A stretch of DNA of 64,000 bases, from NCBI RefSeq assembly GCF_000378465.1, contig NZ_KB899910.1, forward strand, positions 1 to 64,000, given 5' to 3'. Positions 50,207 to 59,631 of this stretch are shown piece by piece (positions within the stretch are counted from its first letter, which is position 1; every line of letters begins with the position of its first letter). The notes beneath the pieces are model-generated. The model searched no databases, had not been told where the DNA came from, and saw only the letters and a program-made list of their open reading frames with translations. This DNA comes from Elioraea tepidiphila DSM 17972 (GTDB lineage: Bacteria; Pseudomonadota; Alphaproteobacteria; Acetobacterales; Acetobacteraceae). Position numbers and translations under genes: made by a program.

Positions 50207-53200
50207 CCTGCGCGCCCCTCCGCCGGCGAGACCGTGGCGTTCTCGTCCCGGCCGTCCTCGTCGGCCTCGCCGCCGGGGCGCAGCACGTCCTCGGGCCCGG
50301 TGTTGACGATCGGCACCGAGCTCTCATCGAAGCGCGGCGCGGCGCCCTCCAGCAGAACCACCGGGGGGATGTAGATCGCCGGCTCCTGGCTGAGCGGGAG
50401 GAAGGTGCAGCCGATCGTGCCGATCGCGCAATCGTTGATCCGTTGGCGGAACTGCGGATCGCCGAGGCGCTGCACGAAGGTGGAGGCATTGTCGCCGGCC
50501 ACCCCGTTGATCACGCCGAAGATCGACACCTCCGCGGCCTCGTTCACGTAGATGCCGACCGCGCGCAGCGTCAGCGCGTTGACGAAGCCAGGGTTGGAGG
50601 TGACGCTGCCGTTCTCGCCGAACACGTAGAGCAGCGCGTTCGGCGCGTTGATCGCACCGAGGCTGAGATCGACCGTGCTCTGCACGGCATCGGCACCGGC
50701 CTGACCGAACTGGGTTACCGTCCCGGTGACACGCGCGGCAAAGGAGGGGAAGCCGAACAGGCGCACGACGCGCGTGGCGGCGATCTGATCCGGCGTCTGC
50801 AGGATGAGCCCGGCGAGGGTGCTCCGGCGCCGTCCGACATCGATGCCCGGGTCGGGTGTGCCGAGGGGGCGCAGATCGCCGCTCGCATCGATCACGATGA
50901 TTTCCGGCGTGCCGCCAAGCGAGAACTGCTGGCCGCCGCCGTCCAGCGTGATCGTGCCGGTGCTGCCCGCGACGAGCGGCGCGGCGCGGCGGATCATCAC
51001 CCGCCCGTCCGGCGCGCCGAGCTGGCCTTCCAGGGTGAAGTCGGTGCCGAAGCCGAGGATCAGCAGGCCGCCCGATCCGGCCCCGACGCTGCCCGCGATC
51101 CGCATCTCGCGCGCCGCGCCGATCAGCGTGTCGGCCCCGGCGAGCACGATGCCCGGAATGGTGACATCCAGCCCGCTCGACAGGATCACGTCGCGGCCCG
51201 CCTCGATCCGGCCAATGATCGTCAGCGACCCGGATGTGGTCAGCACCGCATCCCGCCCGGCGAGCACGCTGGTGCCGGCGATCGTCATCGCCTGTCCGGC
51301 CGTCAGGATGGCGTCGCGCCCGGCGCTGATCGTGCCGCTGTCGCTCAACGCCGTCGCCGCATCGAGCACGGCATCGAGCCCGGCCAGCACGCGGCCCGGC
51401 ACGGCGATCGCCTGGCCGGCCACGAGCGTCGCCGCCCCGCCCGCCTCCACCGCGCCAGCGACGGCGATGTCCTGCCCCGCCCTCAGCGCGGCATTCGCAC
51501 CGGCAGCGATCGTGCCGGGCACGTCGATCGCACCCGGCGTGTCGAGCGTGACGAAGCCGGCCGCGCGCACATCACCACCGACGAAAATCGGCCCAGCGGC
51601 AGCAAGCGTTGCGGCGGCACCGGACGTCACGCTCCCGCCCGCGTTCAACGACAGCGCCGCGCCTGCGGTGAGGTCCACATCGGCGCCAGCCGCGACCGCG
51701 CCGTCGATCGTCAGTGTGCTGCCGGCCACGAGCGTCGCCGCCCCGCCCGCCTCGATCATGCCGGCGACGGCGATGGCCTGACCCGCGCTCAGCGCAGCAT
51801 TCGCGCCGGCACCGATCGTGCCGGGCACGCTGATCCCGCTCGGCGTGTCGAGGATTACCGACCCGTCGGCGCGCAGCTCACCACCGACGAGGATCGGACC
51901 AGGGGCCGCAAGCGTCGCGTCGGCGCCGGACGTCACGCTCCCGCCCGCGCTCAACGACAGTGCCGCGCCTGCGGTCAGGTCCACACCGGCCCCAGCCGCG
52001 ACCGCGCCGTCGATCGCCAGTGTGCTGCCGGCCACGAGCGTCGCCGCCCCGGCCGCGCGGACCGCACCGCCGGCGGCGACCGTCGTCGTCTGGCCCGAGG
52101 TCAGCGTCGCGTCGGCGCCGGTCTCGATCATGCCCTCGACGAGGAGCGACTGCGTGGCGGTCAGCGTGACCGGCCCGTTCGACAGCACCTGCGCGCCCGC
52201 GAACGCCCGGAGGTCGGTGCCCGCCTCCAGCGCGGCCTCGCCTGCGACCGCGACGAGACCAAGCACATGCAGTTCCGTTCCCGCGGTCACGCTGGCGTCG
52301 CCGCCGGCGACAAGGTTGCCGGCGAGCCACATCCACTGCCCGGCCGTGAGCGTGGCGTTGCCGTCCGCGTCCACCACGCCCTCATGCACCAGGAACGTGG
52401 CTGCGGTCAGGCTCGCCGAGCCGGCGCTGCGCACCAGGCCGCCCGACAGCACCCGCAGGTCCGCGCCCGCGTCGAGCGTCGCGTCGAGCCCCGCGACGAC
52501 CGCGCCGCCGAGGTCGAGCCACGCCCCGGCGGCGAGGCTCGCCGAGCCGGCCGCCTGCACGGTTCCGTCGACGATCATCCACGTGCCGGAGGTCAGGCTG
52601 GCATCCGTCCCGGCGCGGACCGTGCCCCAGACATTGATCCCACCGCCGGATGTGAGCGTCGCCGCCGCATCCGCCTGAACCGTTCCGCCAACAGACAGGA
52701 AGTCGCCCGCGCCCAGGCTCGCGCTGCCGCCGGCATCGACCGTTCCAGCGACGTCGAGCATCGTGCCCGCCGCGAGCGTCGCCGTGCCGGCCGCACGCAC
52801 GCTGCCGGACGCCGTCACGGCGATCGACTGGACGGTGTCGAGCGCAGCGGTGGTGCCGGCCTGGAGGGAGCCTGCAATCGTGATCGGTCCGCCGGCATCG
52901 AGCGTGACGGCCTGACCGGCGACGATGCTGCCCGTGTCGGCGACCGTCAGCGCGCCCACCGCGCTCAGCAGCGCATCGCCGGCCGCAACCACCGCGCCGC
53001 TGAGCGTCAGCCCCTGCTGCGAGGTCAGGATCACGTCGGTGCCGGCCGACGCGGTACCGGAGACGGTGAGCAGCCCGTTGGTGGTGATCCGCACCTCGCC
53101 GTTGCTCGAGGTTGCGCCACCAAAACCGGGGACCAGCACGGCGGCGGGGTTCACCACACCGACCTGGCTTTCGGCCGGGCCGTCCGCGCCGATCGCGGCG

Positions 53201-56200
53201 ACCGTCAGCGCGCCGGCGACGTCGAAGACGAGCGCACCCTGCGCCGCGCCGGCGAAGACGTCGAACGCGTTGCCCGGCCGGCTCACATCGATGCTGCCAC
53301 CCTCGGCGCTCAGCGCGAGCGCGCCGGCGGTGATGGTGCCACCGCTTTGCGTGATGTCACCGGCGAGCGCGCGGAGCCGGACCGTGCCGGTGCCGGCGGC
53401 GAGCGGGCCGAGCAGGGTGAGGCCGCCGCCGGAGACAAGCGTCAGCGGCGCGTTCGTCGTGCCGATCCCAGCTGCGCCGACCGCGAGCGGCCCGACGGCG
53501 CGGAAGCGGAATCCGTCGCGGCCGAACCCGGTGATGCCGCCGACCGCGTTGATCGCCCCGGCGCTGGCGAGATCGACGCCGCCGGCAGGCGCTACGGCCT
53601 CGAGCGTTGCCGCATCGATCCGGCCGTCCGAGGTCTGCTGGACGTGGCTTCCCGCACCCGCGCCGGCCTCCAGCAGGACCGTGCCGCTGCCGGCGTCAAC
53701 GGGACGGCTCAGCACCACGCCGCCATTGGCGCCGCCGCCGCTGCCGCCCACCACCGTGACCGTGCCGGCGCCGGAGACGAGCCGCACGCCCGTCGCACCC
53801 GCGACCAGGGTGCCGTCGCCAGCGACCTCGCCCACCGTCACGCCGCTGAAGTTGCGGAAACGGAACTGCGACGGCGCCTCGCCGGCGATGCTCCGGACCA
53901 GATTGGTCTGGTCGAGCAGCACGGCGCCGGCGCGCGCGAGCAGCGCGTCGGCGATCACGAAGCCCGAAGCGCCCTGGCTCAGCGTGCCGTCGGCCTGGAG
54001 CCGGACGGTCGAGGCAGGGTTCAGGCCCGCATCCACCGCGTTCGTGAGCGTGAGGCCGCCGCCATCCACGACCAGCGTGATCGGCGCGCTGCCCGTGGCG
54101 CTGGCCACGCCCGACTGGCCCGGCACCGGCAAGGCGGGGTCCGCCGCGAGCGCGCCGACGGTCAGGGAGCCGCCGTGGCGGAACCGGAAGCCGGAGACGG
54201 AGCCGCCCGCCAGCACGCCGACCGCATTCACGGCGCTGGTGAGATCGACGCTCCCGCCGCGGGCGAGCAGCGCGCCGGCCGAGAGCGTGCCGGCGCCGGT
54301 CTGGCTCAGCGCGCCGCCCGCCTCGAGCCGGATCGCCTGCGTGCCGGCATCGAGCGGCCGGGCGAGGCTCAGGTTGCCGCCGGCCATGAGCGTGATCGGC
54401 AGGGAGGGCACCGTGCCGCGGATGCCATCGCGGCCGTTGATGGTGAGGGCCGTGCCGGCGCCGGCCGTCACGGTCGCGGTCTGCCCGACCGTGACCGACC
54501 CGGCGGCGCGGTAGCGGAACCCGGCAGCGGCGGCGGTGCCCGCGATCGTGCCGACATCGTTCGCCGTGTCGCCGAGCAGCACCTCGCCCGCGGGAGCGGC
54601 CGCAACCAGCGTCGCCGCGCCGCCGCCGGTGATCGGTCCGGTCTGGCTGATCGCCCCGGCCTCCGCCGCACCGCTTTCCAGCACGACCGTGCGGGCATCG
54701 CCCGGCTGGCCCGCGCGGTTGACGCGGATACCCCCGGGTCCACGCACGATCAGCGTCCCCGAGGCCGCCTCGCCGGCGTTGCCGGCCGAACCGAAGCGCA
54801 GCGTCGAGGAGGCGCCGCCGAGCAGGTCGATCTCGGCCGCGCTCAGCACCAGCGAGAACAGCGGGTCCAGGAACGCGGCATCGCCGAGGACAACGCCGCG
54901 GCCGGCGGTGAACGGGCGGGCGACCACCGCCGCGGCGCTGGCCCCGACCGAGGCGTTGATGGCGAGAAGATCGGCGGCAAGCTCCACCGCCGGAGCGGTG
55001 ATCGCGTCGTTGACGGTGATCTGGCCGAACGCGTTGGTCGCCGCCAGCCGGACCACGCCGTCCGGCCCACCGCTCGCCCCCGTCGCCCCGGCGACGAGCC
55101 CGGGGTCCGCCGCGACCGAGCCGACCGTGAAGCCCTGCGCGCTGCGGTACCAGAGCTCGCGCCCGGCCACGGCGGCGAGCGTGCCCACCTGGTTGCCACC
55201 GGTGCCGCCCGGCGCGCCTGGAAGCTCGGTGCCGTTGGCGCCGTCCAGCAGCACGTCGCGGCCGGCGCGGGCGAGCAGGGCGTCCGCCGTCACCACGCCC
55301 GCGGCGGCCTGGGTCAGATCCTGGCCGGATTGCAGCCGCACCGTGCCGTTGCCGGCGCCGATCGGTGCCGCGAGCGCGAGGTCGCCCCCGGCGATCAGCG
55401 TGACCGGCGCACCGGCCGAGGTGATGGTGATGCCGTTGGCGATGCCGGGGAACGCGACACTCGGCGCGATCGTGCCGACCGTCAGGCCATCGGCGCCGCG
55501 ATAGCGGAAGCCGGCGAAGGCGTCACCCGCGATCGTGCCGACGGTGTTGGCCGCCGATGCGGTCAGGTTCACCGCGCCGAAATCGGAACGCGCAAGCAGG
55601 CTCTGCGCCGCGATCGGCGCCGCAGCGGTCTGCTGCACCGTGCCGAAGACGCTGCCGAGCCGCGCCGTCCGCCCGGCCGTCACGCCGGCCAACGCCGCGT
55701 CCGTGCCATGGGTCAGGCTGCCGAGCGTGACATTGCCGAGGCCGAGGAACTCGAAATCCGAGGTGGCGCCGAGTGCCGCGCCGGCCAGGGTACCGACCGC
55801 GTTGTCCGCCCCCCCCAGCAGCACCGAGCCCTGTGCGGCCCGCGCGATCAGGCTGCCGGCGAACACGGCGTCACCTGGATCCTGGGTCACGGCCGCACCC
55901 GCCGCGCCCGCTTCCAGCGTCAGCGCCCGGCCCGAGAAGTCGGCCGTGCCGCGGATGGTCAGCGTGCCGGTCGCGGCCTCGCCGGGACGGAGCGCGCCGC
56001 CGACGCTGCCGATACGCAGATGATAGGACGGCGCGCCGACGCCGATCCGACCGAGTTGATCCGCACCGATCGACAGCTCGCCGGCGGCGATCGCGCCGAG
56101 GCTGATCGGCCGCCCGGCGGTGCGGGTGCGCAGCACCGCCTCGGTCAGCGTCGCGGTCCCGAGCGCGCCGGTGAGCGGGTTGATGGTCAGCCCGTCCGCC

Positions 56201-59200
56201 GCGACATTGACCCTGGGCGCCGCGACGATGTCGTTCACCGTCACCTGGGTGCCGAGCAGCGTCGCCGTGCCGGTCGCAGACACCGCCTCGGTGACCAGCA
56301 GCGTCGCCGCCGCGTCGAGCGTGACCGCGCCCGCGAGGTTCTGCACGCCGGTGACACCCAGCAGCGGGTCGCTGCCGATCGTCACGCTGTTCTGGCCCGT
56401 GATGTCGATCGCGCCCGAGCCCGTGTTGCGCGCCGCCACCGTCGCCGCGGTCACGTTCCGGAAGGCGAGGCCGCCCGCCGTGACCGCGCCGAGATTGGTG
56501 ACCTGGTTCGCGGCATCGGTCAGCGTGGCCGGCCCGCCGGTCTGGATCGCGAGCCGCGTCGCGGTGATCGTTCCGGTCGCGCCCTGCGTGATCGCCGCCG
56601 TGCCCGCATTGGTCAGCGAGACCGTGCCGCCCGGGGCGGTCAGCGGCTGGTTCAAGGCGAGCGCGCCGTTGACGGAGAGCGTGATCGGCGCGCCGGTGGT
56701 GATGATGCCGCCCAGGTCGGAAATGCCGCCGCCGCCCAGGACGGTGCCGACCGTCACGCCGCCGGTGGCGGTATAGGCGAAGCTGGTGAGTGGGCCGCCG
56801 GCACGGCCGGCGATCAGCGGCACGTCGTTGCCGCTGTTGGTCAGCACCACGCTGCCGGGAGTGCCCGCTGCCAGGGCGGAACCCGCCGCACCGATGACCC
56901 GGTGCGTCTGCGTGATCGCGGCGGCGCTGCCGTTGCCGGTCGCGAGGAACAGCCGCCGCGTGCCGAGATCGAGCCCGACCGAGCCTGCGGGCGGGGCGCC
57001 CTGGATCGCGATCGTGCCCGAGCCGGTGCTGAGCCGCACCGCCGCGGTGGCGGAGCCGAGCCGGTCGAACTCCTCCTGGTTCACGGCGAGTGCGGTGCTG
57101 TCGTTGCCAGGGTTGCCGAGCTGCGAGCCGCCGGTGCCGCTGCCGACCAGGATGTTCCGGCCCGCCGTCGCGGTGGCGATGTCCACCCCCGTCGCGCCGC
57201 TGCCGAGCGCGGCGTTGACGGCGATCTGGTCGGCGGTCACCGCGACGCGGCCGGCGGTCACGCCCTGGTTGACGGTGAGACGGCCGCCCGCGCCCGTGGT
57301 GAGCGCGACGGGTCCGGTGCCCGCCGTGATCGCCTGGCTCACCGTGAGGTCGCCCGGCGTGCTGAGCGTGACGGAGGGGGCCGCTCCGCTCGCGGTGATC
57401 CCCGACACGCCCTGCACGGTGCCGACAGTGAGGCCGCCGGAGGTGTCGGCGACACTGAATGCGCCGCCCGCACTGCCGGCGACGGTGGTGATCGCGGCGC
57501 TGTTGATCGAGACCGCGTCCGCGGCCTGGGCGCGCAGCCCCGCACCGGAGATCGCGCCGCCGGTCTGCGTCAGCGACCCGGTCCCGCCCGTGCCCGCCGT
57601 CAGCAGCACGTTGCCCGCGCCCGCGCCGATCGACTGGCCGACCGTCAGGTCGCCCGCGGCGCTGAGCGTGACCGACGCGCCCGCGCCGGTCGCGGTGATG
57701 CCGGCCACGCCCTGCACCGTGCCGACCGTCAGATTGCCGGCTGATCCGGCCACATCGAAACCACCGACCGAACTGCCCGCGATGGTGCCGAAGGTGGTGG
57801 CGTTCAGCGCCACCTGCGCGGCCGCCTGCGCGAGCAGCTGCGCGCCGGAGAGGGAACCGCCGGTCTGGGCGATCTGCCCGCCGGCGCCGGTGCCCCCGCC
57901 GGTCGCGTCGAGCACCAGGATGCCGGCCGGCCCGAGCGCGATCGTGCCGGCGGTGATGATCCCGCCCGACCCTCCCGCGCCGACGCCCGAGCGCATCACG
58001 AGGTTGGACGAGCCTGACGAGGCGATCGTCGTGCCGGCGCCATGCTGGATCGCGCCGGCCGCTTCCAGGGTCAGCGTGCGCGCATCCGGGATGACGAAAC
58101 TCGCGACGATCGCGATCACGCCGGTCTCGCCCGGGGTGTCCGGGCTCGCGACGGTCGTGACCGTGACATTGGCCAGCGCCAGTTGCGCCTGGAGATCGTT
58201 GACGTTAAGGATCGAATTTCCGGAGGTCGGCGCGATCGGCGGACCGAAATCGATGCCCGATGTGTCGACATCCGAGATCGTCAGGTTGCTCGGGTCGAGC
58301 AGCAGCACGCCGACCTGACCGAGGGTGGCGCGCAGATCGGCGACGCCACGATAGTCGAGCCATCCCTTGGAGGAGACCTCGGCGAAGCCGCCATCGCCGC
58401 CCTCTGGGCCGCCGCGCGCGCTGATACGGCCCCAGAACCGCGTCACCTCGTCGGACCAGACGATCGTGGTGCCGCCGTCGCCGCGTGCGGTCGCATCGGC
58501 CAGGATCGTGACGTCGCGCTCGACCACGACGCTCTGCGCGGTCGGGCCCGGGCCCCGGCCCTGGAGGTCGCCGCCGATCCTCACGGTGCCACCGCCGGCG
58601 CGGCCCGAGGCGTCGATGCGGGAACCCGAGCGCATGACGATCCGCTCGCCGCGCACATCGACGGTGCCGCCACGCTGACCCGCGCCCGTGCCCGAGACAT
58701 CGAGATTGCCCGCGACCGTCACCGTGCCGGCATCGCCGCCGCCGAGCACGATCGTGCCCCCCTCCTGGCGCACGGCCGTGGCGGCGATGCGGCCGCCGGC
58801 GAAGATCACGTCGTCCACCACCCCGCGCGCGGCACGCGCCGAGACGATCACCTGCCCGCCCGGGGCCTCGATCGTGCCGGTGTTCGCCACCACCGCGCCG
58901 CCATCCGACGGCGCGCGCGCGACGGGATCGCGCACCTCGAACGCGACCAGCCCGTCGCCGGCGAGATCGATCGTGTAGGTCTCGGCCCCGCCCAGCACGA
59001 CGCGGCCCTGGCGCGCGACGATGCGGCCGGAGTTGCGCACCTCCGGGCCCACCAGCGCGGCCACACCGCTGTCGGCGACGGTGATGTCGCCGCGGTTCTC
59101 GACCCGCGCGCCCGCGACCCGGCCCGGCAGGTTCGCGACCACCTCGCCCGTGTTCATCAGCCGCTGCGCATCGATCCGCGAGGTGGTGGCGAGCAGGCTC

Positions 59201-59580
59201 GCGGCGTTCACCTGCGCGCCCTCGGAGAAGGTCACGCCCGCCTCGTTCTGGAGCACGATCCTTCCGTTCGCGGAGAGGCGCCCGGCGATCACCGACGGGT
59301 CGGGGCCGGTGACGCGGTTCAGCGCGACCGAGGAGGTCGAGGGCTGCACGAACTGGGTATGCTCGCCCGCGCCGATCGAGAAGCTCCGCCAGTCGATCAC
59401 CGCGCGCGCGCTGCCCTGGCGCACCACCAGGTGTCCTTGCGACGGCGTTTCGATGCTGGCCTGTCCCGCCACCACCGCGCCGCCCTGCGGATTGGCATGC
59501 GCCTGTATGGGATACAGCGCGGTCAGCGCCGTGCACGATGCGAGCAGCAGTTTCCGCCGATGATGGCCGCGCACAGACAT
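50203..59580 (-). CDS. Giant two-partner-secretion exoprotein (TpsA)
   Basis: 3125 residues. The signal peptide ends near AHANP (residue 29). The TPS domain (about 30-280) has VIDWRSFSIG, VALNRVTGPDPSVIAGRL and IVLQNEAGVTFSEG. The middle (about 500-2150) is built of roughly 100-residue beta-helix repeats with recurring LTVGTVQGV/FRYRAA blocks. From about 2150 to 2830 shorter repeats of about 20 residues follow the pattern GTV-AGG-ATL-AG. Within them is an exact 306-bp tandem duplication (51421-52032). The only Cys in the mature chain appear to be a C-terminal pair (Cys3051 and Cys3058, NDCAIGTIGC), like the disulfide that holds HMW1-type adhesins to their TpsB. Secreted by the product of the gene 40 bases upstream. 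Likely an adhesin or contact-dependent factor; no toxin domain seen. Confidence 0.92.
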   Translation of the reverse strand: MSVRGHHRRKLLLASCTALTALYPIQAHANPQGGAVVAGQASIETPSQGHLVVRQGSARAVIDWRSFSIGAGEHTQFVQPSTSSVALNRVTGPDPSVIAGRLSANGRIVLQNEAGVTFSEGAQVNAASLLATTSRIDAQRLMNTGEVVANLPGRVAGARVENRGDITVADSGVAALVGPEVRNSGRIVARQGRVVLGGAETYTIDLAGDGLVAFEVRDPVARAPSDGGAVVANTGTIEAPGGQVIVSARAARGVVDDVIFAGGRIAATAVRQEGGTIVLGGGDAGTVTVAGNLDVSGTGAGQRGGTVDVRGERIVMRSGSRIDASGRAGGGTVRIGGDLQGRGPGPTAQSVVVERDVTILADATARGDGGTTIVWSDEVTRFWGRISARGGPEGGDGGFAEVSSKGWLDYRGVADLRATLGQVGVLLLDPSNLTISDVDTSGIDFGPPIAPTSGNSILNVNDLQAQLALANVTVTTVASPDTPGETGVIAIVASFVIPDARTLTLEAAGAIQHGAGTTIASSGSSNLVMRSGVGAGGSGGIITAGTIALGPAGILVLDATGGGTGAGGQIAQTGGSLSGAQLLAQAAAQVALNATTFGTIAGSSVGGFDVAGSAGNLTVGTVQGVAGITATGAGASVTLSAAGDLTVGQSIGAGAGNVLLTAGTGGTGSLTQTGGAISGAGLRAQAADAVSINSAAITTVAGSAGGAFSVADTSGGLTVGTVQGVSGITASGAAPSVTLSTPGDLTVSQAITAGTGPVALTTGAGGRLTVNQGVTAGRVAVTADQIAVNAALGSGATGVDIATATAGRNILVGSGTGGSQLGNPGNDSTALAVNQEEFDRLGSATAAVRLSTGSGTIAIQGAPPAGSVGLDLGTRRLFLATGNGSAAAITQTHRVIGAAGSALAAGTPGSVVLTNSGNDVPLIAGRAGGPLTSFAYTATGGVTVGTVLGGGGISDLGGIITTGAPITLSVNGALALNQPLTAPGGTVSLTNAGTAAITQGATGTITATRLAIQTGGPATLTDAANQVTNLGAVTAGGLAFRNVTAATVAARNTGSGAIDITGQNSVTIGSDPLLGVTGVQNLAGAVTLDAAATLLVTEAVSATGTATLLGTQVTVNDIVAAPRVNVAADGLTINPLTGALGTATLTEAVLRTRTAGRPISLGAIAAGELSIGADQLGRIGVGAPSYHLRIGSVGGALRPGEAATGTLTIRGTADFSGRALTLEAGAAGAAVTQDPGDAVFAGSLIARAAQGSVLLGGADNAVGTLAGAALGATSDFEFLGLGNVTLGSLTHGTDAALAGVTAGRTARLGSVFGTVQQTAAAPIAAQSLLARSDFGAVNLTASAANTVGTIAGDAFAGFRYRGADGLTVGTIAPSVAFPGIANGITITSAGAPVTLIAGGDLALAAPIGAGNGTVRLQSGQDLTQAAAGVVTADALLARAGRDVLLDGANGTELPGAPGGTGGNQVGTLAAVAGRELWYRSAQGFTVGSVAADPGLVAGATGASGGPDGVVRLAATNAFGQITVNDAITAPAVELAADLLAINASVGASAAAVVARPFTAGRGVVLGDAAFLDPLFSLVLSAAEIDLLGGASSTLRFGSAGNAGEAASGTLIVRGPGGIRVNRAGQPGDARTVVLESGAAEAGAISQTGPITGGGAATLVAAAPAGEVLLGDTANDVGTIAGTAAAAGFRYRAAGSVTVGQTATVTAGAGTALTINGRDGIRGTVPSLPITLMAGGNLSLARPLDAGTQAIRLEAGGALSQTGAGTLSAGALLARGGSVDLTSAVNAVGVLAGGSVSGFRFRHGGSLTVGALAADPALPVPGQSGVASATGSAPITLVVDGGGLTLTNAVDAGLNPASTVRLQADGTLSQGASGFVIADALLARAGAVLLDQTNLVRSIAGEAPSQFRFRNFSGVTVGEVAGDGTLVAGATGVRLVSGAGTVTVVGGSGGGANGGVVLSRPVDAGSGTVLLEAGAGAGSHVQQTSDGRIDAATLEAVAPAGGVDLASAGAINAVGGITGFGRDGFRFRAVGPLAVGAAGIGTTNAPLTLVSGGGLTLLGPLAAGTGTVRLRALAGDITQSGGTITAGALALSAEGGSIDVSRPGNAFDVFAGAAQGALVFDVAGALTVAAIGADGPAESQVGVVNPAAVLVPGFGGATSSNGEVRITTNGLLTVSGTASAGTDVILTSQQGLTLSGAVVAAGDALLSAVGALTVADTGSIVAGQAVTLDAGGPITIAGSLQAGTTAALDTVQSIAVTASGSVRAAGTATLAAGTMLDVAGTVDAGGSASLGAGDFLSVGGTVQADAAATLTSGGGINVWGTVRAGTDASLTSGTWMIVDGTVQAAGSASLAAGAWLDLGGAVVAGLDATLDAGADLRVLSGGLVRSAGSASLTAATFLVHEGVVDADGNATLTAGQWMWLAGNLVAGGDASVTAGTELHVLGLVAVAGEAALEAGTDLRAFAGAQVLSNGPVTLTATQSLLVEGMIETGADATLTSGQTTTVAAGGAVRAAGAATLVAGSTLAIDGAVAAGAGVDLTAGAALSLSAGGSVTSGADATLAAPGPILVGGELRADGSVILDTPSGISVPGTIGAGANAALSAGQAIAVAGMIEAGGAATLVAGSTLTIDGAVAAGADVDLTAGAALSLNAGGSVTSGAAATLAAAGPIFVGGDVRAAGFVTLDTPGAIDVPGTIAAGANAALRAGQDIAVAGAVEAGGAATLVAGQAIAVPGRVLAGLDAVLDAATALSDSGTISAGRDAILTAGQAMTIAGTSVLAGRDAVLTTSGSLTIIGRIEAGRDVILSSGLDVTIPGIVLAGADTLIGAAREMRIAGSVGAGSGGLLILGFGTDFTLEGQLGAPDGRVMIRRAAPLVAGSTGTITLDGGGQQFSLGGTPEIIVIDASGDLRPLGTPDPGIDVGRRRSTLAGLILQTPDQIAATRVVRLFGFPSFAARVTGTVTQFGQAGADAVQSTVDLSLGAINAPNALLYVFGENGSVTSNPGFVNALTLRAVGIYVNEAAEVSIFGVINGVAGDNASTFVQRLGDPQFRQRINDCAIGTIGCTFLPLSQEPAIYIPPVVLLEGAAPRFDESSVPIVNTGPEDVLRPGGEADEDGRDENATVSPAEGRAG
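51421..52032 (-). repeat. 306-bp tandem duplication inside the giant tpsA
   Basis: Units 51421-51726 and 51727-52032 are nearly the same at DNA level, each starting CACGAGCGTCGCCGCCCC; a third start recurs at 52033. The period is exactly 306 bases (102 codons), covering residues about 2517-2720. In-frame and probably prone to slippage or recombination. Confidence 0.85.
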
Positions 59581-59614
59581 GGCCCGGTTCGCCGCTCCCC
59601 TCCCCCGTTCTCAA

Positions 59615-59631
59615 GCCGCTTCAGAAGCGGC
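59615..59631 (-). promoter_or_regulatory. Hairpin spanning the tpsB stop codon
   Basis: GCCGCTTC and GAAGCGGC are perfectly complementary around a single base and include the tpsB stop. It lies 35 bases before the tpsA ATG; a GGGGGAGGGGAG ribosome-site-like run falls between. There is no U run, so an mRNA stability or translation-coupling role is more likely than termination. Confidence 0.45.

Noticed and set aside
51421-52032. Periodic repeats as a CRISPR array
   Set aside because: The units are 306 bases, in frame and coding, with no short repeat-spacer alternation and no cas gene.
50443-57744. A 2433-codon open frame on the plus strand, antisense to tpsA
   Set aside because: It is a by-product of GC-rich repetitive DNA: Arg/Asp/Gly-rich with no domain, while the minus strand gives a full TPS protein with signal peptide and family motifs.
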